Of a stretch of DNA of 64,000 bases, positions 17,139 through 26,576 are shown one piece after another. The stretch is from Streptomyces sp. MJM8645. Lineage in GTDB: Bacteria; Actinomycetota; Actinomycetes; Streptomycetales; Streptomycetaceae. Within the stretch, counting starts at the first letter, position 1, and every line of letters begins with the position of its first letter. The notes beneath the pieces were generated by a model. That model saw nothing but the letters and a program-made list of their open reading frames with translations. It was not told where the DNA came from and did not search any database. The translations under genes were made by a program, and so were the position numbers. Location: the NCBI RefSeq assembly GCF_001625365.1, contig NZ_LJJF01000001.1, forward strand, positions 5,338,501 through 5,402,500. The letters are read 5' to 3'.

Positions 17139-18110
17139 TCAGACGGTGGCAGCCTGTGGGGTCTGGGTGGGGAGCTGGTCGGCGATGTCCTGGGCCTCGC
17201 GGGTGCGCAGGGCGAGGGGGATGCGGAGGGCGGCGATCCAGGTGAGGGTGGCGCCGAGCATGTGGAGGCCGACCATCAGCTCGGGGGCGTCGGTGAAGTA
17301 CTGGATGAAGCCGAGGACGCCCTGGAGGAGCAGGACCGCCAGCAGTTCCTTGGTGCGGGCCTTCGCCGCCGGCGGGGCCTTGATGGCGGCGAAGACGAAG
17401 ATCATCGCGATGGTCAGGCCGACCGAGACGAACGCGAGGTCGGCGTGGAACTGGGCCAGCCTGTCGTAGTCGATCGGGATCCGGGGGACGATCTTGTTGT
17501 CCTTCGGCGTGCCCGGGTGGTGGCCGGCGCCGGTGACCAGGGTGCCGGCTGCGACCAGCAGGCCGACGACCAGGACCAGCACGTAGGAGAGCTGGTGGAT
17601 GGGGCGGGCCACGCTGAGCTTCGGGGCTCCGTCGCCCTCCTTGGAGCGCTCCCACATCAGCAGGGCAACCCAGACCAGCGCCATCGCGGCGATCATGTGC
17701 AGCGCGACGGTGTAGGGGTTCAGGCCGGTCAGCACGGTGATGCCGCCGAGCACGGCGTTGCTCATCACCAGCCAGAACTGCGCCCAGCCGAGCTTGGTCA
17801 TGCTGTGCCGCCAGGGGCGGTGGCAGCGGGCGGCCAGGATGGCCCAGCCGACGGCGGCGCTCAGTACGTAGGTGAGCATCCGGTTGGTGAACTCGACGAC
17901 GCCGTGGAAGCCCATCTCGGCGGTCGGGGTCAGGCTGTCGGCGGTGCAGCGGGGCCACGTCGTACAGCCGAGGCCGGAGGCGGTGAGGCGGACGGCGCCG
18001 CCGGTGACGACGATCACCACGCTCATCACCAGCGCGGCGAACGCAGCGCGCCGGACCATCACGGCGGACGGCTGCCAGCGGTCGGCGAGCAGGGAGAAGG
18101 GATTAGGCAC
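17139..18110 (-). CDS. ctaA: Haem A synthase (COX15/CtaA family)
   Basis: Converts haem O to haem A by oxidising a methyl group. The 323-residue integral membrane protein has about eight hydrophobic spans. Its first loop has the cysteine pair GLGCTTWPRC typical of the actinobacterial/Bacillus type, and histidines lie in the EFTNRML and ALHMIAAMAL spans. I start at GTG 18110 (VPNPFSLLADRW), which fits relatives; the frame runs open to 18242 with a low-quality Arg/Pro-rich extension. It acts directly after CtaB and supplies cytochrome oxidase. Confidence 0.93.
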   Translation of the reverse strand: MPNPFSLLADRWQPSAVMVRRAAFAALVMSVVIVVTGGAVRLTASGLGCTTWPRCTADSLTPTAEMGFHGVVEFTNRMLTYVLSAAVGWAILAARCHRPWRHSMTKLGWAQFWLVMSNAVLGGITVLTGLNPYTVALHMIAAMALVWVALLMWERSKEGDGAPKLSVARPIHQLSYVLVLVVGLLVAAGTLVTGAGHHPGTPKDNKIVPRIPIDYDRLAQFHADLAFVSVGLTIAMIFVFAAIKAPPAAKARTKELLAVLLLQGVLGFIQYFTDAPELMVGLHMLGATLTWIAALRIPLALRTREAQDIADQLPTQTPQAATV

Positions 18111-18328
18111 GGGGCCAATCGTAGGCGGCCTTACAGGGGATCTTGGGGCGGGGCGCGAGCGTGACCCGGGCGCGGGGGTTACCCGGGGTCGGGTGGGTGC
18201 AAAACGGACTCTTCGGTCAAGGCGGTCATTGGTCTTGACCAATCACCTGTGAGGCCGAAAGAGTGCGGATTGGTCCATACCTTTTTTCGGACCTCTCCCA
18301 CTCCTCCCGCACAAGCGGAGACCTGCAC

Positions 18329-19681
18329 ATGCGCATACCCACGTCCGCCGCCGCGCTCGCAGTCGGCGGCTCGCTCGCACTGGCCGGCCTGATCGCCCCC
18401 GCCGCCGCCCACGCCGCCGACCCCGGCCAGGAGTGCCGCAGCCTCGGGGTCGCCAACCTCTACGGCGAGTTCATCGAGGGCGACGACACCCACACCCCCG
18501 ACGCCGAGGGCGCCGTCGCGGTGGGCGGCAACGCCGACTTCACCGGCGGCTTCTCGGTCGGCCAGGAGCTGACCCCCGCCGAGGTCGACGCCCTGCCCGG
18601 CAAGAACGCGCTGGTGGTCGCCGGCCGCATCACCGGCCACAACACCCAGGTGATGAAGGGCAACGGCGTCTACGGCTCCAAGGCCGACGGCGCCGTCGTC
18701 CAGGCCCACCAGGGCGCCATCGCCCAGGGCGCCTCCCCGATCGACTTCAAGGCCGAGTTCGCCAAGCTGCGCGCCGCCTCCACCGCGCTGGCCGCCGCGC
18801 CGCAGGCCGCCGGCGCCACCGTCCAGGCCGACGGCGCCAAGCTCACGTTCACCGGCGGCGACGCGAAGTACAACAGCTTCACCGTCGACGCCGCGAAGCT
18901 CCAGGGCGCCAAGGACGTCTTCCTCAAGGTGCCGGCCGGCTCCGTCACCGTGGTCACCGTGACCGGCGGCTCGTACGACATGGCGGCCGCCGGGACCACC
19001 GGCTTCCACCTGTGGGACGAGGCCAAGGCGTCCTTCGTCCTGGACGACAAGCTGCAGAGCGCGGCCGGCGGGGCGATCCGCGCCAAGCTGCTGTGGAACT
19101 TCCCCACCGCGACCAAGGTGGTCAAGAGCAGCAAGGCCGCCTGGGCCGGCACCGTGCTGGCGCCCAGCGCCGCCTTCGACCTCGGCAGCGGCGGCCCGGT
19201 CAACGGTTCGGTCATCGCGGCCTCGCTGACCGGCAAGGGCGGCGCGGAGACGCACCACTACCCGTTCGCCGGCTGCCTGCCCGGTGTCGTCGTCCCGACG
19301 CCGTCCACCACGCCCACCGCGCCCACCGTGCCGCCGGTGGTGCCGAGCGGGACGCCGTCGGCCTCCACCACGCCCGGGACGCCCGGCACCTCGGCCACCC
19401 CCGGGACCTCGGCGAGCCCCTCGGCCACGCCCTCCGCCCCGGTGAGCGGCAAGCCGAGCGCGGGTGCCTCGGCCAGCCCGTCGGCCACCGCCTCGGCGGG
19501 TGTGCCGGCCGCCTCGGCCTCGGCCTCGGCGAGCCCGTCCGCCCAGGCGAACGCGGGCGGCAACCTCGCGCACACCGGCTCCGGGCCCGTCGTGCCGCTG
19601 GCGATCGCCGGCGCGGTGGTGCTCGCGGCCGGTGGCGCGATCGTGGTCGTCACCCGGCGTCGGGCGGCCAAGAAGGCCTGA
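18329..19681 (+). CDS. Choice-of-anchor A family surface protein with LAXTG sortase signal
   Basis: The 450-residue secreted protein has a signal peptide (residues 1-30, MRIPTSAAALAVGG...AHA), a choice-of-anchor A domain (about 35-310; begins LGVANLYGEFIEGDDTHTPDAEGAVAVGGNADF, shortened here to its key features: GEFIEGDD and EGAVAVGGN), a low-complexity Ser/Thr/Ala/Pro region (about 320-410) and a C-terminal LAHTG (413-417), hydrophobic span and RRRAAKK tail. LAXTG is the class E sortase signal of streptomycetes, so the protein should be linked to peptidoglycan. I chose ATG 18329 because it begins the signal peptide directly. No sortase gene is in the window. Confidence 0.88.
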   Translation: MRIPTSAAALAVGGSLALAGLIAPAAAHAADPGQECRSLGVANLYGEFIEGDDTHTPDAEGAVAVGGNADFTGGFSVGQELTPAEVDALPGKNALVVAGRITGHNTQVMKGNGVYGSKADGAVVQAHQGAIAQGASPIDFKAEFAKLRAASTALAAAPQAAGATVQADGAKLTFTGGDAKYNSFTVDAAKLQGAKDVFLKVPAGSVTVVTVTGGSYDMAAAGTTGFHLWDEAKASFVLDDKLQSAAGGAIRAKLLWNFPTATKVVKSSKAAWAGTVLAPSAAFDLGSGGPVNGSVIAASLTGKGGAETHHYPFAGCLPGVVVPTPSTTPTAPTVPPVVPSGTPSASTTPGTPGTSATPGTSASPSATPSAPVSGKPSAGASASPSATASAGVPAASASASASPSAQANAGGNLAHTGSGPVVPLAIAGAVVLAAGGAIVVVTRRRAAKKA

Positions 19682-19982
19682 TGGTTTCGCCGGTCGACCG
19701 GTGCTGCGCCCTCGGTGATTGAACCTGATCACCGGGGGCGCACGTATTTCAGTCAGGTGACGAAGTTCATTCAAGTTTGCCGAATCCGCGTTCCGCGAGG
19801 TGGCAGCTGTGATGGGCTGGTCATACACATCAGACGACGGACCAACAGACGAAATTCGGTCGTACGGCGGGGTGTGGAGAGGTGCGGGAGTGCCGGTAGA
19901 GTCCCCCGGACAGTCGTAGCGGGCCACCGCGAAACCTTCAACACGCCTGCTGCGCAAGACCGTTCTGAGGGGAACAGCGTAA
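19682..19982. other. 301-bp region between two LAXTG genes, with a terminator-like hairpin
   Basis: A 15-bp stem (19705-19719 pairing with 19728-19742, one wobble) lies 23 bp after the first surface-protein gene and probably ends its transcript. The rest must hold the promoter of the next gene and is locally less GC-rich (TTCATTCAAGTTTGCCGAATCC, about 19767-19788). No gene or clear promoter boxes were recognised. Confidence 0.6.
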
Positions 19983-20699
19983 ATGGCGCGACAGCAGCGG
20001 CACATGCGGATCGGCGCGGCGGCACTCGCCGGGACGGCGGCGGCCGGAATTCTCCTGCCTCTGGCGCTGGCAACCAACGCCTCGGCGCACGTGCCGAGTT
20101 GGTCGGTGACCTGCGACAAGATCGTGATCGATCTGATCAACTACAGCCCCAAGCCCGACGTGAAGAACACCGTCAGCCTCACCATCGACGGCGAGAAGGT
20201 CCTGGATGCCAAGGCCTTCCCCGCGGAGTTCCACGGCACCTTCCCGGTGAAGGACCACACAGCCCCCGTCAAGGCGAACCTCGTGGTGAACACGACGGAG
20301 ACCCCCAACGAAAAGGGCTGGAACATCAACGAGACCAAGACGATCGAGCCGTGCCACACGCCGACTCCGACGCCGACTCCCACCCCCACGCCCACCAAGA
20401 CCCCGACCCCGACCCCGACACCCACCCCGACGCCGTCGCAGACCACGACTCCGACGCCGACTCCCACGCCGACGCCCACCAAGACCCCGGCCCCGTCGGC
20501 CTCGCCCACCGCGAGCAAGACCGCGACCCCGACCCCGACTGTGACCCCGGTCCCGACGCCCACCACCAGTGGCCCGGCGCTCGCCCAGACCGGTAGCAAC
20601 GACGCCACCCCGATGATCGCGGCGGCCGGCGGCGGCGTGCTGCTGGTCGGTGGCGCGCTCGTCCTGCTGGCCCGCAAGCGTCGCGGCAGCCAGAGCTGA
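19983..20699 (+). CDS. LAXTG-anchored cell-surface protein with Thr-Pro stalk
   Basis: The 238-residue protein has a signal peptide (1-35, ending NASAHV), a small N-terminal domain (about 36-120) with one Cys pair (CDK and EPCH), a Thr-Pro repeat stalk (about 121-195) and LAQTG (200-204) plus hydrophobic span and RKRRGSQS tail. It should be sorted by a class E sortase and displayed on the wall; the TP stalk spans peptidoglycan. ATG 19983 follows GAGGGG. It resembles the preceding gene only in anchoring. Ligand or function unknown. Confidence 0.85.
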   Translation: MARQQRHMRIGAAALAGTAAAGILLPLALATNASAHVPSWSVTCDKIVIDLINYSPKPDVKNTVSLTIDGEKVLDAKAFPAEFHGTFPVKDHTAPVKANLVVNTTETPNEKGWNINETKTIEPCHTPTPTPTPTPTPTKTPTPTPTPTPTPSQTTTPTPTPTPTPTKTPAPSASPTASKTATPTPTVTPVPTPTTSGPALAQTGSNDATPMIAAAGGGVLLVGGALVLLARKRRGSQS

Positions 20700-20719
20700 C
20701 GTTCCGTCGGTGACGTGAG

Positions 20720-20752
20720 ACCGCCCCCCGGCCGAAGCGGCCGGGGGGCGGT
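20720..20752. terminator. Terminator after second LAXTG gene
   Basis: A perfect 14-bp stem (20720-20733 with 20739-20752, arms built on CCGCCCCCCGGCC) and a 5-nt loop lie between convergent genes. Confidence 0.8.
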
Positions 20753-20821
20753 TCCCGTGTGGGGCGGCCTCACATGCGGTGCGGCCTCATGCACGGAGCG
20801 GTTCACGTGCGGGGCCGGGGG

Positions 20822-21591
20822 CTACTCCCAGCGGAAGAAGCGGGCCGCGGCGGCCAGCCCGAGGACGGCCCAGCCGGCCAGGATGCCGAGGTCGGACCAG
20901 GGCACCCCGGCGCCGTGCTGGAGGACCGACCGCAGGCCGTCCGAGAGCGCCGAGATCGGCAGCAGCTCCAGCACCGACTGCACGGCCGAGGGGAACTTGC
21001 TCAGCGGCACGATCACCCCGCCGGCCAGCAGCAGCAGGATGAACACCAGGTTGGCGGCGGCCAGTGTGGCCTCCGCCTTGAGCGTGCCGGCCATCAGCAG
21101 GCCGAGGCCGGAGAAGGCCGCGGTGCCGAGCACCAGCAGCGCGACGACCGTCAGCGGGTTGCCCTGCGGGGACCAGCCGAGCGCCAGTGCGATCACCGAC
21201 AGCAGCGCGACCTGCAGCGCCTCGGTGACCAGCACGCAGCCGGTCTTGGCGGTCAGCAGTGCCCAGCGCGGGAGCGGGCTGGCGCCGAGCCGCTTCAGCA
21301 CGCCGTAGCGGCGCTCGAAGCCGGTGGCGATGGCCTGCCCGGTGAAGGCGGTGGACATCACGGCCAGCGCGAGCAGGCCGGGGGCCAGGAAGTCGACCCG
21401 CTTGCCGGGGCCGTCCACCGCGACGATGTCCACGGCCGAGAACAGCACCAGCAGCACGGTCGGGATGACCACGGTGAGCAGCAGCTGCTCGCCGTTGCGC
21501 AGCAGCATCCTGGTCTCGAAGGCGGTCTGGGCGAGCAGCATCCGGCCGACCGGGGCCGCGCCGGGCTTGGGGGAGTAGTCGGTGGTGGTAC

Positions 21592-21595
<4 letters not shown>
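20822..21595 (-). CDS. ABC-2 type exporter, permease subunit
   Basis: The 257-residue membrane protein has about six spans and the ABC-2 membrane domain features (RNGEQLLLTVVIPTVLLVLF start, FERRYGVLKRLGASPL coupling helix). It pairs with the ATPase gene upstream, whose stop overlaps the GTG 21595 start by 4 bp. Together they form an exporter of unknown substrate (drugs or lipids are typical for this class). This exporter next to sufR is a recurrent actinobacterial arrangement, and an iron-box-like sequence lies in its promoter region. Confidence 0.9.
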
Positions 21596-22518
<923 letters not shown>

Positions 22519-22583
22519 ACCGGCGAGTGTAAGAGGCCCCGACGCCGGGCCCGGACGGCGCCCTCGATGATCGTTTTCGCAGG

Positions 22584-22602
22584 TCAGGTAAGGCTTACCT
22601 GC
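22584..22602. promoter_or_regulatory. IdeR/DmdR-like iron box
   Basis: The 17-bp palindrome CAGGTAAGGCTTACCTG (22585-22601) matches the 19-bp DtxR-family iron-box consensus at about 14 positions, including the AGG-T and TNACCT cores. It lies 66 bp upstream of the ABC ATPase start and about 70 bp upstream of sufR. Binding of a DmdR/IdeR protein with Fe2+ is inferred from known consensus sites. Confidence 0.6.
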
Positions 22603-22660
22603 GTGACAGATGACACGAGTGAGGCCTGCATCACGGCTTGTCCTGTCGGAAGTAATTACG

Positions 22661-22674
22661 CAACACTGGTGTTG
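22661..22674. promoter_or_regulatory. SufR operator CAAC-N6-GTTG
   Basis: The palindrome CAACACTGGTGTTG fits the 14-bp CAAC-N6-GTTG site reported for streptomycete SufR. Its last G is the first base of the GTG 22674 start codon of sufR, so bound SufR would cover the transcription and translation start and repress its own operon. Confidence 0.75.
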
Positions 22675-23525
22675 TGAAAAACATGCGCGAGCACGCCACG
22701 CCCCAGGAGGCCGAGTCGGCCCCCGGGTGCGACGTGCCCGTGACGGCGGCCGAGGTGCTGCTGGAGGGCCACCGCGCCACCCGGGACCGGGTCGCCCGGT
22801 CGATCCTCGACCACGGCCCCTCCTCCGCCGCCGACCTGGCGAGCCGGCTCGGCCTCACCGCCGCCGCCGTCCGCCGCCACCTGGACGGGCTGGCCGCCGC
22901 CGGCCTGGTCGAGTCCCGCGAGCAGCGGGTCTACGGCAGCCGTGGCCGGGGCCGTCCGGCCAAGGTCTTCGCCCTCACCGACGGCGGCCGGGACGCTTTC
23001 TACCAGGCGTACGACCAGCTCGCCGCCGACGCGCTGCGCTGGATCTCCGACTCGGTCGGCGGCGGCAAGGCGGGCGAGGAGGCGGTCGCCGCCTTCGCCC
23101 GGGCCCGGTTCGGCAAGCAGGGCGAGAAGTACCTGGAGCTCCTGCGGCTGGCCGAGGCGGGGGAGCGCACCGAGGCGCTCGCCCAGGCGCTGAGCGCGGA
23201 CGGGTACGCTGCCACGGTGCGGCGGGTCCCGCCGGCCGTGGCGAAGGCCCCGGCGGGCGCCCAGCTCTGCCAGCACCACTGCCCGGTCGCGCACATCGCC
23301 GAGCAGTTCCCGCAGCTCTGCGAGGCGGAGACCGAGGTCTTCTCGCAGCTGCTGGGCACCCATGTGCAACGGCTGGCCACCATCGCCCACGGCGACGGGG
23401 TCTGCACCACCTATGTGCCGGCACCCGGTGCCGCATCGTCGCCTGCCCGGCGTTCCGCGGGCCGCGGCTCCGATGCAGTGCCGACTGCCGGTACGTCCAC
23501 CGAAGATTCAGCGTCCGCGCGTTAG
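22674..23525 (+). CDS. sufR: Fe-S-sensing transcriptional repressor SufR
   Basis: DeoR/ArsR-like winged-helix repressor that holds an Fe-S cluster and represses the suf operon when clusters are sufficient. The 283-residue product has an HTH at about 40-90 (SSAADLASRLGLTAAAVRRHL) and cluster-ligand cysteines at 199, 203 and 216, plus Cys244. The last 30-odd residues are low-complexity Ser/Ala-rich. GTG 22674 has no ribosome site and overlaps the operator, suggesting leaderless translation; ATG 22683 is the alternative. It is first in the suf operon, 9 bp before sufB. Confidence 0.94.
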   Translation: MKNMREHATPQEAESAPGCDVPVTAAEVLLEGHRATRDRVARSILDHGPSSAADLASRLGLTAAAVRRHLDGLAAAGLVESREQRVYGSRGRGRPAKVFALTDGGRDAFYQAYDQLAADALRWISDSVGGGKAGEEAVAAFARARFGKQGEKYLELLRLAEAGERTEALAQALSADGYAATVRRVPPAVAKAPAGAQLCQHHCPVAHIAEQFPQLCEAETEVFSQLLGTHVQRLATIAHGDGVCTTYVPAPGAASSPARRSAGRGSDAVPTAGTSTEDSASAR

Positions 23526-23534
23526 GAAGCTCGC

Positions 23535-24950
23535 ATGACTGACACCGTTTCGCACCCCGAGCTCGAGGGCCTGGGCACCTACGAGTACGGCTGGGCCGAC
23601 CCGGACACCGCCGGTGCCGCGGCCAAGCGCGGGCTCAGCGAGGAGGTCGTCCGCGACATCTCCGCGAAGAAGAACGAGTCCGAGTGGATGCTGAACCTGC
23701 GTCTCAAGGGCCTGAAGCTGTTCGGCAAGAAGCCCATGCCGACCTGGGGCTCCGACCTCTCCGGCATCGACTTCGACAACATCAAGTACTTCGTCCGCTC
23801 CACTGAGAAGCAGGCCGAGTCCTGGGAGGACCTGCCCGCGGACATCAAGGCCACCTACGACAGGCTGGGCATCCCGGAGGCCGAGAAGCAGCGCCTGGTC
23901 GCCGGTGTCGCCGCCCAGTACGAGTCCGAGGTCGTCTACCACCAGATCCGCGAGGACCTGGAGGAGCAGGGCGTCCTGTTCCTGGACACCGACACCGCGC
24001 TGCGCGAGCACCCGGAGATCTTCAAGGAGTACTTCGGCACCGTCATCCCGGCCGGCGACAACAAGTTCGCCGCGCTGAACACGGCGGTGTGGTCCGGCGG
24101 CTCGTTCATCTACGTGCCCAAGGGCGTCCACGTCGACATCCCGCTCCAGGCCTACTTCCGGATCAACACCGAGAACATGGGCCAGTTCGAGCGGACGCTG
24201 ATCATCGTCGACGAGGACGCGTACGTCCACTACGTCGAGGGCTGCACTGCGCCGATCTACTCCTCCGACTCGCTGCACTCCGCGGTCGTGGAGATCATCG
24301 TCAAGAAGGGCGGCCGCTGCCGCTACACGACCATCCAGAACTGGTCGAACAACGTCTACAACCTGGTCACCAAGCGCGCCGTGGCGTACGAGGGCGCGAC
24401 CATGGAGTGGGTCGACGGCAACATCGGCTCCAAGGTCACCATGAAGTACCCGGCCGTCTACCTGATGGGCGAGCACGCCAAGGGCGAGACCCTGTCGATC
24501 GCCTTCGCGGGCGAGGGCCAGCACCAGGACGCCGGCGCCAAGATGGTGCACATGGCGCCGAACACCTCCTCCAACATCGTCTCCAAGTCGGTGGCGCGCG
24601 GCGGCGGCCGGACCTCCTACCGCGGTCTGATCGAGATCGGCGAGGGCTCCAAGGGCGCCAAGTCCAACGTGCTGTGCGACGCGCTGCTGGTGGACACCAT
24701 CTCCCGCTCGGACACCTACCCGTACGTGGACGTCCGCGAGGACGACGTGTCCATGGGCCACGAGGCGACGGTCTCCAAGGTCAGCGAGGACCAGCTGTTC
24801 TACCTGATGAGCCGGGGCATGACCGAGTTCGAGGCGATGGCGATGATCGTCCGCGGCTTCGTCGAGCCGATCGCGCGCGAGCTGCCGATGGAGTACGCGC
24901 TGGAGCTCAACCGGCTGATCGAGCTGCAGATGGAGGGCGCGGTCGGCTGA
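23535..24950 (+). CDS. sufB: Fe-S cluster assembly scaffold SufB
   Basis: Core scaffold of the SUF system, which assembles Fe-S clusters with SufC and SufD in the cytoplasm. The 471-residue protein is full length, with the YVEGCTAPIYSSDSLHSAVVEI beta-helix start and the C-terminal SRGMTEFEAMAMIVRGFVEP motif. The conserved cysteine in CDALL (near residue 380) supports scaffold function. Its ATG follows the sufR stop by 9 bp with GGAAG upstream, so it is co-transcribed with sufR. Confidence 0.97.
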   Translation: MTDTVSHPELEGLGTYEYGWADPDTAGAAAKRGLSEEVVRDISAKKNESEWMLNLRLKGLKLFGKKPMPTWGSDLSGIDFDNIKYFVRSTEKQAESWEDLPADIKATYDRLGIPEAEKQRLVAGVAAQYESEVVYHQIREDLEEQGVLFLDTDTALREHPEIFKEYFGTVIPAGDNKFAALNTAVWSGGSFIYVPKGVHVDIPLQAYFRINTENMGQFERTLIIVDEDAYVHYVEGCTAPIYSSDSLHSAVVEIIVKKGGRCRYTTIQNWSNNVYNLVTKRAVAYEGATMEWVDGNIGSKVTMKYPAVYLMGEHAKGETLSIAFAGEGQHQDAGAKMVHMAPNTSSNIVSKSVARGGGRTSYRGLIEIGEGSKGAKSNVLCDALLVDTISRSDTYPYVDVREDDVSMGHEATVSKVSEDQLFYLMSRGMTEFEAMAMIVRGFVEPIARELPMEYALELNRLIELQMEGAVG

Positions 24951-25014
24951 CGTCCAGCCGCTGACCGCCCACCGACTTTTCGAGCTTTTCGAGGAAGAGA
25001 GCACTACGACAGCC

Positions 25015-26247
25015 ATGGCTGACGTCAACACCACCACCGGCTCCACCACCGCCGGGTCGATCGAGGTCGGCACCGCCGGCGCCGGCGCCCAGCTCGCCGG
25101 CCCCGGCACCGGCCGCGCCACCGTCCAGCAGCCGATCGACGCCCGGGTCGCCGTCAAGCCCTCGTTCGAGGTCGGCGACTTCCCGGTGCCCACCGGCCGC
25201 GAGGAGGACTGGCGGTTCACCCCGATGCACCGCCTGGGCGGCCTGCACGACGGCACCGCCGCCGAGGCGGCCAAGGGCGAGGACAAGGTCGAGCTGAGCC
25301 TGCCGGACGGCGTCACCGCCGAGACCGTCGGCCGCGACGACGCCCGCCTGGGCAAGGCCGGCAAGCCCGTCGACCGGGTCGCCGCGCAGGCGTTCAGCGC
25401 CTTCGAGCAGGCGCTCGTCGTCACTGTCCCCCAGGACGCGGTGCTCACCGAGCCGGTCAAGATCGACGTGCACGGCGAGGGCGGCACCCGCTTCGCCCAC
25501 GTGGTGGTCGACGTCAAGCCGTTCGCCGAGGCCGTCGTGGTGATCAACCACACCGGTACCGGCACCCGGGCCGCCAACGTCGAGCTGCTCGTCGGCGACG
25601 GCGCCAAGCTCACCTTCGTCTCCGTCCAGGACTGGGACCGCAACGCCGTCCACGTCGCCCAGCAGACCGCGCTGGTCGGCCGGGACGCCTCGCTGAAGTC
25701 CGTGGTCGTCACCTTCGGCGGCGACGTCGTCCGGATCCACCCGCGGGTCAACTACGCCGGGCCCGGCGGCGAGGCCGAGCTGTTCGGCCTCTACTTCGCC
25801 GACGCCGGCCAGCACCTGGAGCACCGTCTGGTCATCGACCACGACACCCCGCACTGCCGCTCCAACGTGGTCTACAAGGGCGCGCTGCAGGGCCAGGACG
25901 CCCACGCCGTCTGGGTCGGCGACGTGCTGATCCGCGCCGCCGCCGAGGGCACCGACACCTACGAGCTCAACCGCAACCTGGTGCTCACCGACGGCGCCCG
26001 GGTCGACTCGATCCCCAACCTGGAGATCGAGACCGGCGAGATCGTCGGCGCCGGCCACGCCTCCGCGACCGGCCGCTTCGACGACGAGCAGCTGTTCTAC
26101 CTGCGGTCCCGCGGCATCCCGGCCGACGAGGCCCGCCGCCTGGTGGTCCGCGGCTTCTTCGCCGAACTCGTCCAGCAGATCGGCGTCGCCGAGATCCAGG
26201 ACCAGCTGATGGAGAAGATCGAGGCCGAGCTGGAAGCGGCGGTCTGA
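25015..26247 (+). CDS. sufD: Fe-S cluster assembly protein SufD
   Basis: SufB-related partner in the SufBC2D complex, needed for iron delivery. The 410-residue protein has the REEDWRFTPMHRL entry, the beta-helix core and the C-terminal LRSRGIPADEARRLVVRGFF motif shared with SufB. The first roughly 40 residues are a Thr/Gly/Ala-rich extension. A 64-bp gap follows sufB and 5 bp separate it from the ferredoxin gene, so it is in the same operon. Confidence 0.96.
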   Translation: MADVNTTTGSTTAGSIEVGTAGAGAQLAGPGTGRATVQQPIDARVAVKPSFEVGDFPVPTGREEDWRFTPMHRLGGLHDGTAAEAAKGEDKVELSLPDGVTAETVGRDDARLGKAGKPVDRVAAQAFSAFEQALVVTVPQDAVLTEPVKIDVHGEGGTRFAHVVVDVKPFAEAVVVINHTGTGTRAANVELLVGDGAKLTFVSVQDWDRNAVHVAQQTALVGRDASLKSVVVTFGGDVVRIHPRVNYAGPGGEAELFGLYFADAGQHLEHRLVIDHDTPHCRSNVVYKGALQGQDAHAVWVGDVLIRAAAEGTDTYELNRNLVLTDGARVDSIPNLEIETGEIVGAGHASATGRFDDEQLFYLRSRGIPADEARRLVVRGFFAELVQQIGVAEIQDQLMEKIEAELEAAV

Positions 26248-26252
26248 TCCAG

Positions 26253-26570
26253 ATGACCTTCCTCCGTGCCTGCGCGCTGAGCGACCTCCAGGAGGACGTG
26301 CCCAAGCGCGTGGACCTCAACGGCGTGCCGGTCTCCGTCGTCCGCACCGACGAGGGGGTGTTCGCGATCAACGACACCTGCTCGCACGCGAACGTCTCGC
26401 TCTCCGAGGGCGAGGTCGAGGACTGCATGATCGAGTGCTGGCTGCACGGCTCCAGCTTCGACCTGCGCACCGGCAAGCCCTCCGGCCTGCCCGCCACCAA
26501 GCCGGTCGCTGTCTACCCCGTAAAGATCGAAGGGGACGATGTGCTCGTCTCCGTCAACCAGGAGTCCTGA
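26253..26570 (+). CDS. Rieske [2Fe-2S] ferredoxin of the suf operon
   Basis: The 105-residue soluble Rieske protein has cluster ligands Cys43-X-His45 and Cys62-X2-His65 (DTCSHANVSL and ECWLHGSSFD) and resembles the ferredoxin component of aromatic dioxygenases. It lies between sufD and sufC in actinobacterial suf operons and probably supplies electrons for cluster assembly; that role is inferred from context. It starts 5 bp after sufD and ends 6 bp before sufC. Confidence 0.93.
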   Translation: MTFLRACALSDLQEDVPKRVDLNGVPVSVVRTDEGVFAINDTCSHANVSLSEGEVEDCMIECWLHGSSFDLRTGKPSGLPATKPVAVYPVKIEGDDVLVSVNQES

Positions 26571-26576
26571 GTACCC

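Noticed and set aside
19983..20699. DNA tandem repeat for the Thr-Pro run
   Set aside because: The periodicity follows codons of a TP stalk in a clear LAXTG protein, so it is a coding low-complexity region, not a separate repeat element.
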